DNA of 64,000 nucleotides from DATACQ01 sp036555515 (GTDB lineage Bacteria; Desulfobacterota; Binatia; UBA9968). Every line of letters begins with the position of its first letter. Within the stretch, counting starts at the first letter, position 1. The DNA lies in the NCBI GenBank assembly GCA_036555515.1, contig DATBLC010000221.1, forward strand, positions 4,784 to 68,783. The letters run 5' to 3'. A model generated the notes under the pieces. It was not told the DNA's origin, made no database searches, and was given only the letters and a program-made list of their open reading frames with translations. Positions 17,240 to 24,947 of the stretch are shown one piece after another. Position numbers and translations under genes: made by a program.

Positions 17240-17261
17240 GGTCTCCTTCTGAAGATACGAT

Positions 17262-17474
17262 CTACAAGTCTTCAGGGCTGAGGCCTGTCCGTTTTGCAAT
17301 TCGGGCAAGCATCCGAGGACCAATCTCCTCAGTATCATGAAACGCAAATACAAAATCTGGCCAGCCGGGACGGGAAAGTGTGCGGTGAGAACCGGACTAT
17401 CGCTTGACGATCCAGCCGATGCGTAGAAGCGCGGCCAACACACGTCGGGCACGCGTGCTCGACCACTGGTTCAT
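17262..17474 (-). pseudogene. hicA: HicA-type toxin with in-frame nonsense codon
   Basis: The frame reads MNQWSSTRARRVLAALLRIG, WIVKR, then TAG at codon 26, then SGSHRTLSRPGWPDFVFAFH and onward to a normal stop at 17262. The segment around KR-stop-SGSH is the HicA active-site strand, where the family has GSHxxxxxP with the catalytic histidine. A C-to-T change turning CAG into TAG would explain the stop. Its ATG overlaps the hicB stop as ATGA. Without read-through the catalytic histidine is not translated, so the toxin should be dead. Confidence 0.85.
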
Positions 17475-17677
17475 GCGGCGGCAAAGGAGATACTGACAAG
17501 ATCAGGGCCAGCTTCACCGTGTTCAAGACGGTCCGCTACGACCCGAAGGGCAAGAGCTTGCACCTTTGCCTGGGCCTCCTTCGACGTGCTTCCATAGGCG
17601 AGCACTCTGGGCAGGTCAACCACTTCTGCGATCCAACGACCGTCTTCCTCTTGTTCAATTTCCACGCGAAAGTTCAT
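17471..17677 (-). CDS. hicB: HicB-type antitoxin
   Basis: A 68-residue protein. The ATG at 17677 gives MNFRVEIEQEEDGRWIAEVV, the start of the partly degraded RNase-H-like HicB fold (EEDGxWIAEVxDLPxxxAxG), followed by STSKEAQAKVQALALRVVAD. An alternative in-frame ATG at 17728 lies inside attC site 4 and is rejected. HicB binds and blocks the HicA mRNA interferase. Here it sits upstream of its toxin, which carries a stop codon, and both occupy a cassette between attC sites 3 and 4. Confidence 0.85.
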   Translation of the reverse strand: MNFRVEIEQEEDGRWIAEVVDLPRVLAYGSTSKEAQAKVQALALRVVADRLEHGEAGPDLVSISFAAA

Positions 17678-17726
17678 TTGTTGAATTTTACGCCTTTCCC
17701 CAGCACTTGAAAGGATCTTAATAGCC

Positions 17727-17785
17727 ATCTAACGATTAAGGCTGCGGCACGGATTTGTGCCGTTGCCTCCAGCCATTGGTTGGGC
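17727..17785 (-). other. attC recombination site 4
   Basis: On the minus strand it runs from GCCCAAC (R'') to GTTAGAT (R'). Arms GGCTG..ACGGCAC and GTGCCGCAGCC pair with unpaired bases on one side, as expected of folded attC. Confidence 0.8.
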
Positions 17786-17797
17786 GCTGTTTATCCT

Positions 17798-18480
17798 CTA
17801 TGCCTGCCACTGTGATTGGTTATGGCAACATATCGTCAAAATTTCGCCTATTCGCTTTAGAAATCCTGTATGAAGGGGTACGTATGCTTTCGGGTTGTGG
17901 ATCAACATTGATTCTCCGAATAAGTCGAAATCAAGAGAAAAGAATGAACAATCTGAATACAGAACAGCAGAGATTAAACCATTGTCGCCGGAGAGAAAAA
18001 AGGTTGTATCAATGTCATGGCCACCGACCTTTGGGATGCTCTTACACTCGTGGATACCCTCTTCCACAGCCCCTTCGCCGGGGGTAAAAACGACATATGG
18101 ATTTCCTAGACCGTGCGTTGCTCTCAAAATTAACGGTGGCGTTAATCCGGAAGCGCGGCCGATTTTTGAGAACTAATAGCGATAATACAGATATCACCTT
18201 CTGAAACGATCCCTTGTGCAAGATACTGGGCATACTTCCGCTTTTTTTCCTCGAGTGCGCTCCGGATTCGCAAAACCATCTGTGGTACAGGAACATCGTG
18301 AAATATCGGAGCCCTATATACTATTGGCGGGACGGAATTAGGATTACCTTCATCTCCGGGCCCAGGACAAATGGCTTCTATGAAAATCCGCTTTCCTTCC
18401 TTTTCGACGACAAAATCTGGCCCGTGGTCGCTGCTTGTTGGCGCATACCCTTCAAACTTTAAGATCTTCGTCACCATCAT
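17798..18480 (-). pseudogene. Cassette-encoded unknown protein split by a frameshift
   Basis: An upstream frame (18480 to a stop at 18142, starting MMVTKILKFEGYAPTSSDHG) and a downstream frame (to 17798, containing HGLGNPYVVFTPGEG) join smoothly if one A is added to the A5 run at the IAISSQK codons. The joined product would be about 227 residues. The N-terminal GPDFVVEKEGKRIFIEAI resembles the beta-hairpin of PD-(D/E)xK nucleases, but the final lysine position is not clear, so this is only a suggestion. A homopolymer error in sequencing could mimic the shift. It lies in the cassette between attC sites 4 and 5, downstream of a 57-codon ORF. Confidence 0.6.
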
Positions 18481-18483
18481 TTC

Positions 18484-18657
18484 CTATAATCGCGCGAATG
18501 GGTCTCGGTTGAGTTCCTGCGCGAAATGGACATCTTCTAAGCCATCAAGGAAGCGAAAAAGCTCAACGATCCTTTCGCGGAGCGGGAAAAGTTCTGAATC
18601 TTCAGAAAGCCCGTTAAGGAAGATGCTATTTGGATATTTCTCAAAGATATTCATCAT
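18484..18657 (-). CDS. 57-residue hypothetical protein in same cassette
   Basis: A short frame starting MMNIFEKYPNSIFLNGLSED and ending ELNRDPFARL-stop. The stop is followed after three bases by the start codon of the frameshifted gene, so the two would be translated as a pair. The start lies just inside the end of attC site 5, as expected for the first gene of a cassette. No known domain was recognised. The product is acidic and amphipathic. Confidence 0.5.
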   Translation of the reverse strand: MMNIFEKYPNSIFLNGLSEDSELFPLRERIVELFRFLDGLEDVHFAQELNRDPFARL

Positions 18658-18665
18658 CGCATGCT

Positions 18666-18753
18666 GCCCAACGTGCTGGTGAACGGCGGGCCGTGATCAT
18701 CGGTTGACGAGGCTGCTGAGTTTAGGGCCCGTCCGTTCGACCCAGAGTTAGAA
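18666..18753 (-). other. attC recombination site 5
   Basis: On the minus strand it runs from TTCTAAC (R'') to GTTGGGC (R'). The long arms CTGGGTCGAACGGACGGGCC and GGCCCGCCGTTCACCAG pair with extrahelical bases around a ~33-nt variable loop. This is the longest site (88 bp). Confidence 0.85.
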
Positions 18754-18757
18754 AGCG

Positions 18758-18844
18758 TTACTTCGCCCGACGAGCAGCGTCGAGGGCAATGCCGACAAAA
18801 AGAAGCACAACGGCAAGCATAATGACGCCAGCGAGAATTTCCAT
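18758..18844 (-). CDS. 28-residue single-helix membrane microprotein
   Basis: An ORF of 28 codons: MEILAGVIMLAVVLLFVGIA followed by LDAARRAK. It is one hydrophobic helix with a positively charged C-terminus, the layout of a small inner-membrane peptide. It begins two bases after the TAG stop of the upstream membrane gene, with GGGAG about 9 nt ahead, implying translational coupling. Its stop lies 5 bp from attC site 5, so it is the last gene of that cassette. Function unknown; a membrane-active regulator or toxin-like peptide is possible. Confidence 0.6.
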   Translation of the reverse strand: MEILAGVIMLAVVLLFVGIALDAARRAK

Positions 18845-18846
18845 CG

Positions 18847-19122
18847 CTACAAACTCCCGATCCGTTCGATGCGGCGCTCAATTTGGCGATGTAAAGCGAA
18901 GATGCCGAAGCCAAGCACGACGACGCCGACAGCGGCAAAGGCCCACAATGCGGGATCAGAGGTCCCCGCCGTTGAAATAAGCCAACCGACCAAGCTGATT
19001 TCCGTCACGACCATAACGCCCTGCCAGAACTTGAGGTAGGCGATCTGTTCTTTGAGGCGATCGAGTTCAGACAAGACACGGCGGTTCAGATTCCTCAATG
19101 TTAAAAGTATACACCAGCACAC
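18847..19122 (-). CDS. Two-helix membrane protein, cassette-encoded
   Basis: A small protein with a short coiled N-terminus (LSELDRLKEQIAYLKFWQG), a hydrophobic helix (MVVTEISLVGWLIS), a polar turn (TAGTSDPA), a second helix (AVGVVVLGFGIFALH) and a basic-acidic tail (RQIERRIERIGSL). The longest frame uses GTG at 19122; TTG codons at 19098 or 19074 are equally possible and give a more family-like N-terminus. Similar two-helix proteins are widespread but uncharacterised. It is the most upstream cassette gene recognised; no attI site or integrase lies beyond it. Confidence 0.65.
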   Translation of the reverse strand: MCWCILLTLRNLNRRVLSELDRLKEQIAYLKFWQGVMVVTEISLVGWLISTAGTSDPALWAFAAVGVVVLGFGIFALHRQIERRIERIGSL

Positions 19123-19288
19123 ACACTTTCTAACTTGTGAGTATACTGACCAGTGTATGAGAATTCATTACACTTCTCCTGATGTCCGACTTCTATAAGG
19201 ATTTCGAGTAAAGCAAAGTGGCGCAAGGGCTGCAACGTGCTTGTGGGGATTAAGAGTATTAGAACCGCCCTTGACGACCGTGTGCACA

Positions 19289-20008
19289 TTATGCGGGCAA
19301 ATCCGCCACAGGCACTCCCCTTTCGATCGCCGCGCACTTGGCCTCTTCGGCGGCGGATTTCCGGCGCGCCAGTTCCAACACTTCCGCGACGCGCGCCCGC
19401 GGTATGAAGCAGACCCCCGTGTCGTCGGCGAACACGATGTCGCCTGGGGACACCCGAATACCGGCGACGACGATCTCGCCGTTAATCTCAACGGTTTCGA
19501 TGCGCCATTTGCCGGTGACCGGCGTTATCTCGCTGGCCCAAATGGGATAGCCGACGCGGCGCGAATGAGCCACATCGCGAACCGCACCGAAAACTATCGC
19601 GCCGAGTTCACCCTGGCGCTTGGCCGTCTGCGCTGAAATACCGCCCATGTTGGATATGCCGGCCACGCCGTCGATCACGACAATGTCTCCCGGCAGGGCC
19701 AGATTATGAGCTTCAAACTCGGCCATCTTGTTGACGTGGCGACGAGCGGCTTCATAAACATGCTCGCGCTGGACGATATTGCGCACGGTAAGCGCCGGCC
19801 CGACGATCGAAGAGCCGGGAATCGTCGGCTTCAACACCGACGCGCCGATCACGCCGGTGACGCCCAACTCGTCCATGACGTCCGAAACGATTCCGCTGGC
19901 GTCGCCGAGCGCCCGAAACCCGTCGATAATCCCTTCCGGCGGCCGCGGCGCTTCCATTAGCCGGATTCGCTCACGTGCGATCTTGCCGGTCAGTTTTTTT
20001 TCAGCCAT
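19289..20008 (-). CDS. RraA/HMG-aldolase family lyase
   Basis: A 239-residue protein of the RraA fold. It shows GFRALGDASGIVSDVMDELG, the GPALTVRN strand, ALPGDIVVIDGVAG and VFGAVRDVAHSRRVGYPIWA, which contains the arginine-aspartate pair of the metal and pyruvate site. Divalent-metal enzymes of this fold cleave 4-hydroxy-4-methyl-2-oxoglutarate or oxaloacetate-type acids; others regulate RNase E. The residue before GAVRD is F rather than the usual D, which may alter specificity. The catabolic surroundings favour an aldolase or decarboxylase role. The ATG at 20008 follows GGAGTGGGACG. Confidence 0.88.
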   Translation of the reverse strand: MAEKKLTGKIARERIRLMEAPRPPEGIIDGFRALGDASGIVSDVMDELGVTGVIGASVLKPTIPGSSIVGPALTVRNIVQREHVYEAARRHVNKMAEFEAHNLALPGDIVVIDGVAGISNMGGISAQTAKRQGELGAIVFGAVRDVAHSRRVGYPIWASEITPVTGKWRIETVEINGEIVVAGIRVSPGDIVFADDTGVCFIPRARVAEVLELARRKSAAEEAKCAAIERGVPVADLPA

Positions 20009-20033
20009 CGTCCCACTCCGTTTTTTTACTCCA

Positions 20034-22454
20034 TCATCCGCCCATTAGCCGCGAAAGCGTAGCGGTGATTGTCTGCGCAATGCGCTCAGAGGTCAAAGAA
20101 GACGGCAGCGGAATATGAAGAGCTGGTTTATCACCCGCAGGATCGTTTTTAATGAGCGGCGCTATGGCTGCTTCGATATTGCGAGCCAGTTGTCCAACTC
20201 CAGAGCTTGGAGAGCGCGGCCCTTCGCTCGGCGCTCGCCCGGCGGTGGGTTCAGTAGAGTCTTCACTGGATGCCCCAGCTCCCCTTAGTAAGAGACTTTC
20301 GAGAAATTTCATCCCTGCCTCCAGCAACATTCCCAGCGCGTAACCGCTACCATCCGGCTTCTCGAATGCTGGTTGAGCAGCCGACTCCCGGCTAATCGTC
20401 TCGCTGGATTTGCCGGTCCTCTTGTCAGGCTCTGGGCCAGTCGCCGCCGCCGCGTCTGGCACGATTTGTTTTAGGGTTTCCATCATCGATCTTCGGCCCA
20501 GCTTTTCGAAGCTAACTTCTGAACTGGCGCCGTCGAACAGACCTTCAAACAGCGCCTTCTTAAGCCGAATAGTTTCCCAAACGCGCTCCTCGATGCTATT
20601 TTCCGTCAACAAGTGCACGGCAAGCACCGGCCTCGCCTGTCCCATCCGGTGAACCCGAGCGATGCGCTGTTCAAGACGCGCGGGATTCCAGGGCTGCTCA
20701 ATATTGATGACCGCAGAGGCATTCTGAAGATTGATGCCGACACCGCCGGCATCCGTGGACAGGAATACTTTTACGTCATTTTGCTCGCGAAATTTGGCGA
20801 TCAGTTGGCCGCGCCGCCGCGTCGGGATGGAGCCGTGCAGCGAGACGTAACCGATCTTCATCTTCGTGAGCAGCTCGCCGACCAAGGCGTTCATTTTTTC
20901 CCACTCGCTGAAGACCACTACTTTGCGCTTTTCTTCGATGACGAGTTCTCGCAGGATTTCCTTAAGCTCCTCCATCTTCGGCGAGACCTTGGTTTCCTTG
21001 TCAAAGAGAAATGTCGAGTCGCAGATCATGCGCAAGTTCTGGATCGCGCACAGCAAGCGCTGTTGATCGACGGGCGATAGCCACCCTTGGCGCTCCATTT
21101 TGCGCACCAGCGCGGCGACGATCATTTGCTGATCGCCATAGTACGACGCCTGCTCCGCGCTCATGGGAACGCGAAAGATCTTGTCGGTGCGCGGCGGAAG
21201 ATCTTTCAACACCTGTTCGCGGCGGCGGCGTAATAGTATAGGCGCAAGCTTTTCCCGCACTTGATCCAAATTGCGGTAGCCGATGAGTTTTCCCTTCTCA
21301 TTGACTTGCTGGTGCTCGCTCAGAAAACGAAACGCCGGCCCGAGCCGTCTGCCGTCCACGAACTGAACCACGGAATAGAGCTCTTCCAGTTTGTTTTCCA
21401 AAGGCGTGCCGGTAAGAACCAGGGCGTAGCGGCTGCGCAAGAGCTTTATCGTGCGCGCGGTGGCGGTTTGCCAGTTGCGGATTCGTTGAGCCTCGTCCAA
21501 CACGATCAGATCAGGCAACAGCGCCGTCACGTTTTCGAGATCACGGCGCACCAGCTCATAGTTTACGATCTTGAAGAAAGCCTCTGACTTATAAAGCAAA
21601 TGTCGCCGCTCGGACGAACCGTCGATCACCACCGCGCTACGGTCGCTGAAGCGATTGATCTCGGTCAGCCACTGATGCTTCACCGATGCCGGACAAATGA
21701 CCAGGGCGCGGCTAACGCCCCGATGGCGCGCCAGCAGCTCCGCGGCGCCGATCGCCTGGATGGTTTTGCCGAGTCCCATATCATCGGCGATAATGGTCCT
21801 GCCTCGACAGGCAGCAAAAAGCACGCCGCGCATCTGAAAAGGATACAGAGGAACTTTCAGGAGATTGTTGAGCGGTAGCTTGCCTTGCTCCAGGCGACGC
21901 AGCTCGTTGGCTTCAAATGCCAGCGATTCGGCCGCCGCTATCTCACGGTCGACCCATTCCAGCGCGTCTCCGTAGATCACGACTTTTTCATCGAGAGCGC
22001 GAAATCGCCCCAACGCCTGAGCAAACCGATTCATCCGGTCTGGTTTGAGCAAACCCTCGGCGTCGAAAAACTCGTCTTTCAAAGCGCGCAAATCGGCCGA
22101 GATCCGGCTCGGAGCTTTGATGCGCACTTTCGGCGGGTCGCGGTAGTCGAGGTAGATGGTTGTGTGCTCGCGTTGGTAGCGCGCATGATCGAGCTTGCGG
22201 CCAAAGCGTGAGCGCGCATGCAACAAAACCGCTTCGATATGTTTGCAGGTGCCGAGCGTGTTCACCGCGTAGTCCGGGCAAGCGCAATAATTGTCAAAAA
22301 GCCCCACGCCGCGTAACGCCACGCGATACAACCGTTTGCTCGCCGGAGAAAAGACCTGGTAGTCCCCAAATACCGCGCGACCCGGCAACTCTATTTTAAA
22401 AGCTTCCTTGCGCGCCCGCATCCGGCGCTCCGCGATTTGTTCTTCAATCAGCAT
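20034..22454 (-). CDS. SWIM-domain SNF2 family helicase
   Basis: An 806-residue protein. The SWIM zinc motif CxC-x10-CxH lies at residues 57-72 (CACPDY...CKH). The SNF2 ATPase follows: Walker A DMGLGKT (225-231), DEAQ box (321-324), LVLTGTPLENKLEELYSV, then the helicase C domain with VFSEWEK, LHGSIPTRRRGQLIAKF, STDAGGVGINLQ and the arginine finger RIARVHRMGQ. The last 160 residues are low-complexity and probably disordered. Such bacterial proteins translocate on double-stranded DNA and are thought to act in repair, transcription or defence. No methylase or nuclease partner is adjacent. Confidence 0.93.
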   Translation of the reverse strand: MLIEEQIAERRMRARKEAFKIELPGRAVFGDYQVFSPASKRLYRVALRGVGLFDNYCACPDYAVNTLGTCKHIEAVLLHARSRFGRKLDHARYQREHTTIYLDYRDPPKVRIKAPSRISADLRALKDEFFDAEGLLKPDRMNRFAQALGRFRALDEKVVIYGDALEWVDREIAAAESLAFEANELRRLEQGKLPLNNLLKVPLYPFQMRGVLFAACRGRTIIADDMGLGKTIQAIGAAELLARHRGVSRALVICPASVKHQWLTEINRFSDRSAVVIDGSSERRHLLYKSEAFFKIVNYELVRRDLENVTALLPDLIVLDEAQRIRNWQTATARTIKLLRSRYALVLTGTPLENKLEELYSVVQFVDGRRLGPAFRFLSEHQQVNEKGKLIGYRNLDQVREKLAPILLRRRREQVLKDLPPRTDKIFRVPMSAEQASYYGDQQMIVAALVRKMERQGWLSPVDQQRLLCAIQNLRMICDSTFLFDKETKVSPKMEELKEILRELVIEEKRKVVVFSEWEKMNALVGELLTKMKIGYVSLHGSIPTRRRGQLIAKFREQNDVKVFLSTDAGGVGINLQNASAVINIEQPWNPARLEQRIARVHRMGQARPVLAVHLLTENSIEERVWETIRLKKALFEGLFDGASSEVSFEKLGRRSMMETLKQIVPDAAAATGPEPDKRTGKSSETISRESAAQPAFEKPDGSGYALGMLLEAGMKFLESLLLRGAGASSEDSTEPTAGRAPSEGPRSPSSGVGQLARNIEAAIAPLIKNDPAGDKPALHIPLPSSLTSERIAQTITATLSRLMGG

Positions 22455-22491
22455 GAGTACTGGGAACTCTCCCGCTATTTTCCGTTGGTAT

Positions 22492-23541
22492 TTAAAAAGC
22501 CAGCGGATACATCCTCTTTGGATTCTCGGTCATTATCTTTTGCTTGGTGTCCATCAACACATCTTCCCGCGCCAGGAACTTTTGAACGTTCTCACGAAAC
22601 TCGGAACGCGGCTCGTGGGGAAAATCTGTGGCGCAGAATAGAATGTCGTCGCGCACCGTGGCGGCAACTTGCGAAATACTACGATCTTCCAACTCGCAGT
22701 GGATAAAAATCCTCCCGCTCTTCAGATGCTGAGACGGCAGCACTTTACATTCGGGCGCCTGGCTACTTCGATGCTCATACTCCAAATCCAAGCGCTCCAT
22801 CAGGTACGGCACCCAGCCGCAGCCGGCCTCCGCGTAGGCGATCCGCAACGACGGGAAACGGTCGAATACCCCGCTATAGATCATGCTCGTCATCTGGATC
22901 ATCTGGCCGAAGCCGTGGCTCAAGGTTCGCACCTCGATGAGTTTGTCGAACGCATCCAGGCCGATACCCTGCGTGGGCGCCGCATGCACCGCGAGCAACG
23001 CTCCCAGTTCCTGCGCCGTTTCGTAAACGGGTTTATACATTTCGTGACCTAAAGGCTGGCGTAAGCCAACGGCAGGAAGCACCGCGCCGACAAATCCGAG
23101 TTCTCCGACGGCGCGCCGCAACTCCTTCACGGCATCGGGAATCGACTGCAAGGGAATCAACGCCATCCCTTTGAGCCGCTTCTCCGGTTTGATGAAGCGT
23201 TCATAAAGATAGTTGTTGTAACCCGTCGCCAGGGCACAGGCCCATTCCTTGTCCCGCACCAGGCCGAACGTCAACCCAGCGGTCGGATATAAAACAGACC
23301 AAGAAATTTCGTCCTCGTCGAGGAACTCCCGCCACTCCTTCAGACTTCCCTTCGCGATGTAGCGTCCTTTGCCGTCGGCAACTCTCCGTCCCTGCCGGTG
23401 AAAACCGTCCAGCGTTGGGAAAAAAGGAAACGCCAGCAAATCTTCGCGCCCTTTGTATGGCGGCGGCAGGAAATCCAGCAGTTCAGAATCGCTCTCAACG
23501 ACATGCCCGTCGGCGTCGATAAAACGCTTTACATTAGTCAT
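22492..23541 (-). CDS. Amidohydrolase-2 family protein
   Basis: A 349-residue ACMSD-like enzyme. The start is set at the ATG at 23541, behind GGAGGTTCGAT; the open frame extends to 23607 without support. Motifs: FIDADGHVVE (metal ligands), LAVHAAPTQG (histidine), MERLDLEYEHR and DILFCATDFPHEP (aspartate). It is the immediate downstream neighbour of a binding-protein gene (23609-24613), with 67 bp between them on the same strand, so the two probably form an operon. Confidence 0.9.
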   Translation of the reverse strand: MTNVKRFIDADGHVVESDSELLDFLPPPYKGREDLLAFPFFPTLDGFHRQGRRVADGKGRYIAKGSLKEWREFLDEDEISWSVLYPTAGLTFGLVRDKEWACALATGYNNYLYERFIKPEKRLKGMALIPLQSIPDAVKELRRAVGELGFVGAVLPAVGLRQPLGHEMYKPVYETAQELGALLAVHAAPTQGIGLDAFDKLIEVRTLSHGFGQMIQMTSMIYSGVFDRFPSLRIAYAEAGCGWVPYLMERLDLEYEHRSSQAPECKVLPSQHLKSGRIFIHCELEDRSISQVAATVRDDILFCATDFPHEPRSEFRENVQKFLAREDVLMDTKQKIMTENPKRMYPLAF

Positions 23542-23608
23542 ATCGAACCTCCATGCACACTTGATGTTATAGACAATTCCACAGCGTTCACAATCTCCTT
23601 CTGCCAAC

Positions 23609-24613
23609 CTACCTATAAAGATTCTTTATAAACCCGCTGCTTTCAAGCTCGCGCACGAAGCGATCGTCGATCACGGAGTCGACTTTGATCGAATCAATCT
23701 TTGGATCCGTTTCGGCCAAAATTTGCGCCAAGCTCGTGAGCCCTTCACGTTTGATATAAGGTACGCGTTCAAACAGCTCCGCGAAGAGCTGGTGGGTTTC
23801 CTCCAACACCTTATCATCATCGACGCGCAGGTACTTGCCGATCTGCCGTTTGGCGAATGCCTTGTCTGTTTTGAAACGATGGATACCTTGCACCGCTCCG
23901 GCTAGAAACGGCCGGATCAAGCTCCGATTTTTATCCAGAAAAGCCGGGGTCGCCGTAACATAGGTATACGGATAAAAAATCTCCCTCTTCGATAGATCCA
24001 TAAGCTCGATAAAGCCGGCGCGTTCGGCTTGTATATGCGCCGGCGGCGACAGCGCGCCGACTTGGCTGGCCCCGCTCTTCAGCGACGCAAGGACATTGGG
24101 AATACTGCCCATCTGCAAAATCACAGCGTCTTTTTCGGCCGCGGGAGCCCAATTTTTCAGAAACAAACGCGCCGAAAAGTCGGTCGTCGTCCCAAACCTG
24201 GTAATCGCGATCCGTTTGCCCCGAATATCCGAGGGAGATTTGACATGAGGCGCCGCCATGATTTTCATGACCATGCGGTTCAAGCTCCCGGCAATTCCTA
24301 CGATCGATCGTCGCTGCAGATTGGCGTTGATTAGCGCCGGACCGCCGCCGATGCCGAAGGCGATTTCACCGGCTAACATCGCTTGGAAAAGCTGCGCGGT
24401 GCCGCCGACGTAAACCAGATCCACTTTGAGCCCATGCTGATCGAAATAGCCTCCTTCTTTCGCCGTCCACAGCCACGCCATGGAGCCGCTCATGGCGGAG
24501 AAGCCGACCCGGATTCGCTGCTCCTGGGCGAAGCCTGAAATCGACGCCGAGGCAATCAACGCTGCAAGAACAAGGATAGTGAGTCCGATCGTCCGAATTT
24601 TGCAAGAATTCAT
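23609..24613 (-). CDS. NMT1/THI5-like ABC substrate-binding protein
   Basis: A 334-residue periplasmic protein. The signal peptide MNSCKIRTIGLTILVLAALI...ISGFAQ leads to EQRIRVGFSAMSGSMAWLWT, the ligand-binding first loop of the NMT1 family, then KEGGYFDQHGLKVDLVYVGG and a hinge DIRGKRIAITRFG. It sits upstream of the amidohydrolase at 22492 and downstream of UbiD-type genes. Ligand unknown. Confidence 0.9.
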   Translation of the reverse strand: MNSCKIRTIGLTILVLAALIASASISGFAQEQRIRVGFSAMSGSMAWLWTAKEGGYFDQHGLKVDLVYVGGTAQLFQAMLAGEIAFGIGGGPALINANLQRRSIVGIAGSLNRMVMKIMAAPHVKSPSDIRGKRIAITRFGTTTDFSARLFLKNWAPAAEKDAVILQMGSIPNVLASLKSGASQVGALSPPAHIQAERAGFIELMDLSKREIFYPYTYVTATPAFLDKNRSLIRPFLAGAVQGIHRFKTDKAFAKRQIGKYLRVDDDKVLEETHQLFAELFERVPYIKREGLTSLAQILAETDPKIDSIKVDSVIDDRFVRELESSGFIKNLYR

Positions 24614-24707
24614 TTTAGAAACCTTTCAACAACCCAGGCGCTTATCTTTTAAATGTTCGAGAAAATGACTTCAACAGAGTTTATTCCGCTAAGACTCCAG
24701 CGGAAAC

Positions 24708-24816
24708 AAAATCCGCAATCCGAATATCGAAAGCGGTCCCGCGGACCGAAACACCGAAGACTCGGAATCCCGTTTGAAATTGTTTCGAATTTTGGATTTC
24801 GAACTTCGAATTTGTA
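24708..24816. repeat. TTCGAATTTCGGATTTCG-type repeat, copy a
   Basis: Contains TTTGAAATTGTTTCGAATTT followed by TGGATTTCGAACTTCGAATT. The same ~45 bp occurs inverted at about 33052-33097 with few differences. It occupies most of the 334-bp gap between the UbiD gene and the binding-protein gene. Confidence 0.65.
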
Positions 24817-24947
24817 ACCTTGCCTATGCTTGGCGCGCTTTGCCCGTCGACCGCGCTCAGAGTCGTCGCTTTGCCCATTCCGCGATCAAAAATTCGGCTA
24901 ACATTTTCAAATATTTTTGGTGAAAATATTACGGCACATACGAATCA

